Shown here: positions 58,838-64,000 of the stretch, one piece after another
Position numbering within the stretch: position 1 is the first letter of the stretch
Layout of the letters: each line of letters begins with the position of its first letter
Assembly: GCF_000152965.1 (NCBI RefSeq)
Contig: NZ_AANB01000005.1
Span: 124,001-188,000, forward strand
Reading direction: 5' to 3'
DNA length: 64,000 bases
Source: Roseobacter sp. MED193
Lineage (GTDB): Bacteria > Pseudomonadota > Alphaproteobacteria > Rhodobacterales > Rhodobacteraceae
Notes under the pieces: generated by a model
Databases searched by the model: none
What the model was told of the DNA's origin: nothing
The model's input: only the letters and a program-made list of their open reading frames with translations
Translations under genes and position numbers: made by a program

Positions 58838-61210
58838 ATGCAGGGTTTGAAGTCTCTGAAAATTGCCCACAAACTACCGCTGTTCGTCGTCGGGTTTGGG
58901 GTGCTGCTGACCGCGATTATCGTCACGATCAGTACGATCAACTTTCAGAAAAGCGCCTTTCAACAGGCTGAAAATCAGTTCGAGTCGCTGATTGCCGGGC
59001 GCAAAACGGCTTTTCAGGCGCTGTTGCGTGGGGTCAACGCCGACCTGCTGACGTTGGCAAGCACGCCTTCCACAGCAACGGCCATTCAGCGGCTTTCAGC
59101 AGCCTGGAGCAACCTTGGGGCTGAGGCCTCGGATATCGCACGCCAGACCTACATCGCAGAGAATCCCTTTCCGGCTGGTGAGCGCCACATGCTCGACCGG
59201 GGCAAACAGACGATTCCCTACAATATCCATCACTCCAAGTTTCATCCTTCCTTCCGGACGCTGCTGACTGCGAAAGGCTACTATGATGCCTTCCTGATCA
59301 GCATGCCTGGCGATGTGATCTATTCAGTCTTTAAAGAAGACGACTATGGCACCAACCTGATGAATGGTGCCTATAAGGATAGCGATCTCGCTGTGCTCTT
59401 CCGCGAAGCGCTGGAGGCCGAGGCCGGCAGGGCCGTCTTTTCTGATGTTGCTCCTTTTGCGCCAAGTGGCAATGCACCCGCTGCTTTTGCTGCAACTAAG
59501 ATCGTGGCACCTTCGGGCCAAACGGTAGGTGTTGTGGTCCTGCAAATCTCAATGAACATGATCAACAGCATTATGAACGATGACCAGGGTATTGGCGATT
59601 CGGTCGATATCTTTTTGGCGGGGCCCGACCTCACCGCGCGCTCGTCTTCCCGCTTTGAAGATGGCCATGCGGTTTTGGATCAGCTGCCTGCCAGCGACTA
59701 CCTGACACAAGCCCTCGAAGGCAACGGTCACTTTACCACAGAAGCAACTGGCCTGCGCGGCCAACCTGTCGCGGCCTATGCCGAAAGCATTCCACTGGAA
59801 AGAGGCACCTGGGTTATTGCCATTGAACAAGATCGCCAAGAGTTGCTGGCGCCAGTGGTAAGAGATCGCAATATCTTGGCGATTGCCTCGCTGTTGGGTG
59901 CGGCCGTCATGTCGGTCTTTGGCTGGCTGTTTGCTGGCCGGATTACCCGCCCCTTGGCTCGGATCTGTCGCAATATGGATGCTGTATCTTCTGGCAACCT
60001 GGATACTGACGTGCCGGATGCAAACCGTGGGGACGAAATTGGCGAGATTGGCAAAACTCTGGTCTCGATGCAGGAAGATCTGCAGCAGGCCCGCATCGCC
60101 GAAGAACATCGCGCAGAGCTGCAACAGGAACAGCAGATTGTTGTAGAGAACCTGAGCGCGGGTCTGGTCAGGCTTTCTGAGGGCGATTTCTCTCTCCCTA
60201 TTGAACAGGTCTTCTCTGGTGAGCACGAAAAACTGCGTCTGAACTACAATCAGACAATCGAGACCCTTAGCGGGACTGTTTCTCAAGTCATTGATTCCTC
60301 TAGTTCCATTCGCAACGGTGCGACAGAGATCAGCCGTGCCTCTGATGATCTGTCCAATCGGACAGAAAGTCAGGCCGCGACCTTGGAAGAAACAGCGGCC
60401 GCTTTGGATGAATTGACCGCAAGTGTGAAATCCGCGGCCGATGGCGCCCGTAGTGTTGAAGCCACCATGGACGAAGCAAAGAAAGAGGCAGAGAACACCG
60501 GTGAAGTTGTGCAAAGTGCGGTTTCAGCCATGACTGAAATCGAACAGAGTTCGAATCACATCGGTCAGATCATCTCGGTTATCGATGATATTGCGTTCCA
60601 GACCAATTTGCTTGCGCTTAATGCGGGCGTAGAAGCGGCCCGAGCCGGTGAGGCTGGCAAGGGCTTTGCGGTTGTGGCCTCTGAAGTCCGGGCTCTGGCG
60701 CAGCGGTCCTCTGATGCGGCGATGGAGATCAAGACCCTTATCAGTGACAGCTCGAAACAGGTCGAACGCGGTGTTGATCTGGTCGGCAAAGCTGGGGATG
60801 CGCTCAACAATATCGTTGAACGCGTCAGCCACATCTCCAAGCTGGTGTCCGGTATTGCGGAGGGGGCCGTGGAACAATCCACGGGGCTCAATGAGATCAA
60901 TACTGGCGTGACCCAGTTGGACCAGGTGACGCAGCAAAATGCTGCGATGGTGGAACAAGCGACAGCGGCTGGACATTTGCTGAGCGCAGATTCGACGCAG
61001 CTGGCGCAGCTGGTTTCCCGCTTTAGCATCAAGGATGGCGCAAAGGTCGTCCAGATGAAGACAGAGGATTCACTGCCTGCGGCGCAGGATCAAATTCCCT
61101 CAGCTCATGGAAATGACGACTGGGATTTGGACGAGGCGACGCCGGCACCATCCCCCGTGGCCGCCCAGACCGGTGGAAATGCCGCAGAGGACCTGTGGCA
61201 AGATTTTTGA
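58838..61210 (+). CDS. mcp: Methyl-accepting chemotaxis protein (membrane)
   Basis: A 790-residue receptor: transmembrane helix about residues 14-36, Cache-like periplasmic sensor domain (about 40-320), second helix (about 335-360), HAMP (RITRPLARICRNMDAVSSGNLDT), and a signalling domain with the conserved hairpin (IDDIAFQTNLLALNAGVEAARAGEAGKGFAVVASEVRALAQRS). The protein ends LWQDF, matching the C-terminal CheR/CheB docking peptide pattern NWETF. ATG 58838 is preceded by AGGAGA; an ATG ten codons earlier has no ribosome site. The gene heads a plus-strand operon with cheB and cheD. Confidence 0.92.
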   Translation: MQGLKSLKIAHKLPLFVVGFGVLLTAIIVTISTINFQKSAFQQAENQFESLIAGRKTAFQALLRGVNADLLTLASTPSTATAIQRLSAAWSNLGAEASDIARQTYIAENPFPAGERHMLDRGKQTIPYNIHHSKFHPSFRTLLTAKGYYDAFLISMPGDVIYSVFKEDDYGTNLMNGAYKDSDLAVLFREALEAEAGRAVFSDVAPFAPSGNAPAAFAATKIVAPSGQTVGVVVLQISMNMINSIMNDDQGIGDSVDIFLAGPDLTARSSSRFEDGHAVLDQLPASDYLTQALEGNGHFTTEATGLRGQPVAAYAESIPLERGTWVIAIEQDRQELLAPVVRDRNILAIASLLGAAVMSVFGWLFAGRITRPLARICRNMDAVSSGNLDTDVPDANRGDEIGEIGKTLVSMQEDLQQARIAEEHRAELQQEQQIVVENLSAGLVRLSEGDFSLPIEQVFSGEHEKLRLNYNQTIETLSGTVSQVIDSSSSIRNGATEISRASDDLSNRTESQAATLEETAAALDELTASVKSAADGARSVEATMDEAKKEAENTGEVVQSAVSAMTEIEQSSNHIGQIISVIDDIAFQTNLLALNAGVEAARAGEAGKGFAVVASEVRALAQRSSDAAMEIKTLISDSSKQVERGVDLVGKAGDALNNIVERVSHISKLVSGIAEGAVEQSTGLNEINTGVTQLDQVTQQNAAMVEQATAAGHLLSADSTQLAQLVSRFSIKDGAKVVQMKTEDSLPAAQDQIPSAHGNDDWDLDEATPAPSPVAAQTGGNAAEDLWQDF

Positions 61211-61294
61211 ATAACCATTCTCGGGGCGCCAAAGCTGCCCCGAGGCGACCGTAAACTTCGGTTTTTTTACCGATCAACCTGACTGGGTGACACA

Positions 61295-62299
61295 TTGCCG
61301 TCTCAGAACTTATTGATCATTACAACTGACCGGGCTTTTGCCCGTTCCATTCAACAGCACATGGAATCCACCTATCCTGGGATGAAAGTGCTTTTGGCCA
61401 ACAACCTGATGATGGCCTACAATCAGGCAGAGGCCGCAGGACCGGTTTTTGCCTTCGTTGAAGATGGATTCACCAAGCTGCCAGAATTTGAAATGATGTT
61501 GGCGCTGTTCTCGGCGCTAGATACCCGGTGGGTCGCGGTGATGGATAGTCTCGGGGCCACGCCGGCGCGGAAATCCTCGCCTTTGCTCAATGTCGGAGCC
61601 GGGATTTTTGAACTGACAAAAACGGATTCTCCGGTACAGTTCTCGCAGTACTTTGACATGATGGTCAAAGCTCCCAGACGTGATCAAACCAGGGCCGGAA
61701 AACGAAACGGCGCAGCTGGCTCTGCGACAGACTTTAAAAAGATCATTCTGATTGGTTCCTCCACAGGTGGGGTAGAAGCTTTGCGCAGCGTTCTCGTCGG
61801 TTTTCCGGCGCAGTGCCCACCAACCTTGATTGTGCAGCACACGGGCAAGAATTTTGGCCAGGGTCTGGTCTCGCTGTTGGATCGGATCTGCGCCGCCAAA
61901 GTTCTCCCAGCAGACGACAATATGACGCTGGAGCCAGGACACGTCTATGTAGCGGCGGGTCAACGACGCCATATGGGCATGACCCAACGCAAGCCAATGC
62001 GGGTCCGCCTCAAAGAAGGCCCACCTATTTCAGGTCATATGCCTTCTGTTGACGCATTGTTCACCTCTGCCGTGCCATATGGAAAAGAGGTGGTTGCAAC
62101 CATCTTGACCGGCATGGGTCAGGACGGAGCCAAAGGGCTCTTGGCCCTGCGCAAAGCAGGGGCAACCACATTCGCGCAGGATGAGAAATCCTCGGTCGTC
62201 TATGGTATGCCACGTGTCGCCTGGGAAACCGGAGCTGCTGAGAAACAAGTTTCCCTTGCCCGCATGGCTGGGGCCCTTTTACAGGCTGCAAAAGCCTGA
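61295..62299 (+). CDS. cheB: CheB protein-glutamate methylesterase with degenerate receiver
   Basis: A 334-residue methylesterase. The catalytic domain (about residues 145-332) is intact: IGSSTGGVEAL (Ser), LIVQHTGKNFG (His) and LTGMGQDGAKG (Asp). The N-terminal domain (about 1-130) is receiver-like but lacks the usual acidic pair near residue 10 (IITTDRAF) and the DxxMP acceptor; the aligned stretch is VFAFVEDGFTK, with Glu where Asp is expected. Start is probably the TTG at 61295 (GGGTGA upstream). 84 bases after the receptor gene. Confidence 0.9.
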   Translation: MPSQNLLIITTDRAFARSIQQHMESTYPGMKVLLANNLMMAYNQAEAAGPVFAFVEDGFTKLPEFEMMLALFSALDTRWVAVMDSLGATPARKSSPLLNVGAGIFELTKTDSPVQFSQYFDMMVKAPRRDQTRAGKRNGAAGSATDFKKIILIGSSTGGVEALRSVLVGFPAQCPPTLIVQHTGKNFGQGLVSLLDRICAAKVLPADDNMTLEPGHVYVAAGQRRHMGMTQRKPMRVRLKEGPPISGHMPSVDALFTSAVPYGKEVVATILTGMGQDGAKGLLALRKAGATTFAQDEKSSVVYGMPRVAWETGAAEKQVSLARMAGALLQAAKA

Positions 62300-62322
62300 G
62301 TTTAGTTGATAAGGAGTGTGCT

Positions 62323-62886
62323 GTGACAACAGTTTTTGCCAATACTACCTCGGTCACGGTTCTGCAGGGGGAATACCGGGTCACTACAGATCCCAAAGTG
62401 ATGTTTTCTACCGTTCTCGGCTCCTGTATTGCCGCCTGTATTTATGACGCCGAAAATGGTGTCGGCGGTATGAACCATTTCCTGCTGGCCAATGCCAATG
62501 GTAACGGTGTGAGCGCCCGCTACGGCATCCACGCTATGGAGCTGTTGATCAACGGCATCATGAAAAAGGGAGCGCAGCGGAGCAACCTCAAGGCCAAGGT
62601 CTTTGGCGGCGCAAAAATGTCGGTGAATCTCTCCGATATCGGCGCGTCTAACTCTGCCTTCGTGCAGCAGTTCCTACAGGACGAAGGCATTCCAGTCATT
62701 TCTTCCAGTGTTGGTGGCACCTCTGCGCGGCGTGTCCGGTTTCATGCGGTCTCGGGCAGTGCGCAGCAAACGCGGGTGGCAAATGACCGGCGCCTTGGTG
62801 AACAGGAATTGGCGGCAGCGCGGCCGGCTCCAAAGCCCGCCCCAACGCCAGCTGCAGCCGATCCAGGTGGGCTGACGCTCTTCTGA
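62323..62886 (+). CDS. cheD: CheD chemoreceptor glutamine deamidase
   Basis: A 187-residue deamidase: VLGSCIAACIYD (catalytic Cys), GGMNHFLLA (His), and the KAKVFGGAKM and FVQQFLQDEGIPVISSSVGGTSARRVRFH segments of the family. GTG start at 62323 with AAGGAG upstream. A Pro/Ala-rich tail extends the C-terminus. Last gene of the receptor operon. Confidence 0.93.
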   Translation: MTTVFANTTSVTVLQGEYRVTTDPKVMFSTVLGSCIAACIYDAENGVGGMNHFLLANANGNGVSARYGIHAMELLINGIMKKGAQRSNLKAKVFGGAKMSVNLSDIGASNSAFVQQFLQDEGIPVISSSVGGTSARRVRFHAVSGSAQQTRVANDRRLGEQELAAARPAPKPAPTPAAADPGGLTLF

Positions 62887-62906
62887 TCGTGCACACAGAA
62901 TTCGCC

Positions 62907-62939
62907 AAAGCCCGCCCCAGGAAACATGGGGTGGGCTTT
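62907..62939 (+). terminator. Terminator of the mcp-cheB-cheD operon
   Basis: AAAGCCCGCCCCA (62907-62919) and TGGGGTGGGCTTT (62927-62939) pair over 13 bases with one G-U, followed by T. Confidence 0.88.
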
Positions 62940-63076
62940 TTATGTCTCGTCCCCGTGTCTCGGTTCCCTCTGGGCAGGCACTAGGCATCGATGATCTGCA
63001 TATTTGACTTGCCCAAGGACAATGGCAGAGCTACCCAAAAGGGACGCATTTGTAGCTGGCCCAGGGAGGCTTTGAC

Positions 63077-63853
63077 ATCAAATCTCGCATCCGATGTTTC
63101 CTTGCAGCTTTGGTCTGCGTGAGCGGCTTTGGCTCTGCCGCGCCTGCCTTGGCCGCGGATGTGACGGTCTTTGCGGCTGCCAGTCTGAAGACGGCATTGG
63201 ATGAAATCAGTGCGAAATTTGAGGCTGATACTGGTCATAGCACTGCCCTATCGTTGGCGGGGTCTTCGCTATTGGCGCGCCAGATCGCATTGGGAGCGCC
63301 CGCAGATATCTACCTTCCCGCTAGCCCGGAATGGATGGATTACCTGCAGACCCAAGACCGCATTGTCCCAGGCAGTCGCCTGAACCTTCTTGGCAACAAA
63401 TTGGTACTGGTGGCGCCAAAACAGAGCGCTCGCGCCATTACCGGATTTGAGGATCCAGTACTTTTCGAACAGCTGGGACAGGGGAAACTGGCCATGGCCA
63501 TGGTCGAGGCTGTTCCAGCAGGAATATATGGAAAATCCGCGTTGGAAACCCTGGGGCTTTGGCAGGATCTGGCGCCACATATCGCTCAGACAGATAATGT
63601 GCGCGCAGCACTTGCCCTTGTCGCGGCCGGAGCCGCCCCGCTTGGCGTGGTCTATGCCAGCGATGCCATAGCTGATCCACGCGTGACAGTTCTGGCAGTA
63701 TTCCCTGCCTACGCTCACGACCCGATCCGCTACCCGCTCGCCAGGGTTCGAGGGGCGGGTGGCCCCGCCGCCGCGGCCTTTCATGCCTATCTGCAAAGCC
63801 CAAAGGCGCGTGAGGCCTTTGTTGCTGCTGGCTTTGACGTGATTGCGGAGTAG
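63077..63853 (+). CDS. modA: Molybdate-binding periplasmic protein
   Basis: The receptor of the molybdate ABC importer. The mature part begins ADVTVFAAASLKTALDEI and has the typical LSLAGSSLLARQIALGAPADIYLPAS, AMVEAVPAGIYGKSALETL and GVVYASDA. The expected start is a problem: a strong GGGAGG (63064-63069) lies seven bases before an ATC codon at 63077, and translation from there gives a perfect signal peptide (MKSRIRCFLAALVCVSG). The first usual start codon in frame is TTG at 63110, which would remove the charged n-region. So either a rare AUC start is used or a base change damaged the ATG. Confidence 0.82.
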   Translation: MKSRIRCFLAALVCVSGFGSAAPALAADVTVFAAASLKTALDEISAKFEADTGHSTALSLAGSSLLARQIALGAPADIYLPASPEWMDYLQTQDRIVPGSRLNLLGNKLVLVAPKQSARAITGFEDPVLFEQLGQGKLAMAMVEAVPAGIYGKSALETLGLWQDLAPHIAQTDNVRAALALVAAGAAPLGVVYASDAIADPRVTVLAVFPAYAHDPIRYPLARVRGAGGPAAAAFHAYLQSPKAREAFVAAGFDVIAE

Positions 63854-63859
63854 TGGCGC

Positions 63860-64000
63860 ATGACCTGGCTTGGCCCCGAAGAATGGCAGGCGGTTGCGCT
63901 GTCTCTCAAAGTGTCGATCTGGGCCAGCCTTGTAACTCTGCCTTTTGGTATCTTTACGGCCTACGCGCTGGCGCGCTGGCAGTTTCCTGGCAAACAAGTG
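63860..64000 (+). CDS. modB: Molybdate ABC transporter permease, N-terminal part (runs off the window)
   Basis: An ATG at 63860 begins a frame MTWLGPEEWQAVALSLKVSI with a first membrane helix (WASLVTLPFGIFTAYALA), typical of ModB. It starts six bases after the modA stop and continues past the window end; 47 codons are visible. Confidence 0.8.
   Translation, partial: MTWLGPEEWQAVALSLKVSIWASLVTLPFGIFTAYALARWQFPGKQV

Noticed and set aside
59549-60514. 321-codon minus-strand frame inside the receptor gene
   Set aside because: Shadow of the receptor; low-complexity, no homology pattern.
1-64000. tRNA, rRNA, insertion sequences, integrase or prophage genes
   Set aside because: None recognised on either strand; the deletion scar at 16.5 kb has no transposase or obvious terminal repeat.

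Overview
This 64 kb stretch looks like a large extrachromosomal replicon (plasmid or chromid) of a marine alphaproteobacterium of the Roseobacter group (Rhodobacteraceae, Phaeobacter/Ruegeria/Leisingera-like). The reasons are the moderately GC-rich coding style, three gene families typical of the group (two TRAP transporters, indolepyruvate oxidoreductase, AruH/AruI), and a replication/partition module at about 10.5-14.8 kb: parA-parB facing a Rep_3-like initiator gene across an AT-rich intergenic region. I saw no rRNA, tRNA, CRISPR array, insertion sequence or prophage. The genus is inference from protein style; no search was run.

Layout. 0.2-3.5 kb: a DctPQM-type TRAP transporter with a long DctM, probably for a 2-oxoacid or other carboxylate. 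3.6-9.3 kb: two MltB-type lytic transglycosylases around a DUF4173 membrane protein and an OmpR-type two-component system. 9.4-10.4 kb: a UDP-glucuronate 4-epimerase-like gene. 10.5-14.8 kb: parB, parA, a probable origin and rep, with three copies of a parS-like palindrome. 15.2-19.0 kb: two 5'-truncated genes abut head to head at about 16,507, the 3' part of iorB (minus) and an A-PCP-TE synthetase lacking its start (plus); this is a deletion or rearrangement scar. 19.0-20.7 kb: a PafA-like phosphatase.

20.9-27.5 kb: a complete malonate island: GntR regulator MatR, TRAP importer DctPQM, malonyl-CoA decarboxylase MatA and malonyl-CoA synthetase MatB, with a perfect operator-like palindrome. 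27.9-31.5 kb: AruH-AruI-DDAH, an arginine/methylarginine catabolic operon, with an RpiR-type regulator. 32.7-35.9 kb: a PhnD-like binding protein paired with a hybrid histidine kinase. 35.9-39.3 kb: zur-znuC-znuB divergent from a His-rich znuA. 39.3-45.4 kb: FAD amine/amino-acid oxidase and ALDH7 (pipecolate/P6C type), two LysR regulators and an aminotransferase. 45.4-47.2 kb: a GNAT acetyltransferase and a cystathionine gamma-lyase/synthase family enzyme.

47.3-53.3 kb: an unusual envelope cluster: Ser/Thr kinase with DUF4384-like tail, OmpA protein, VanY-type peptidase, a small secreted protein and a caspase-like protein with Sel1 and peptidoglycan-binding repeats. 53.5-62.9 kb: a full chemotaxis locus in two divergent operons (STAS-cheY-cheA-cheW-cheR-cheY-small protein; MCP-cheB-cheD). 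The small last gene carries a DxxxQ motif like the CheZ/CheT phosphatases, and CheB has a degenerate receiver domain. 62.9-64.0 kb: modA, with no conventional start codon where one is expected, and the beginning of modB.

The replicon therefore combines nutrient uptake (malonate, Zn, Mo), amino-acid catabolism, sensing and chemotaxis. The best candidates for something undescribed are the kinase/caspase envelope cluster, the CheZ-like small protein, the binding-protein/hybrid-kinase pair and the arginine/methylarginine operon.
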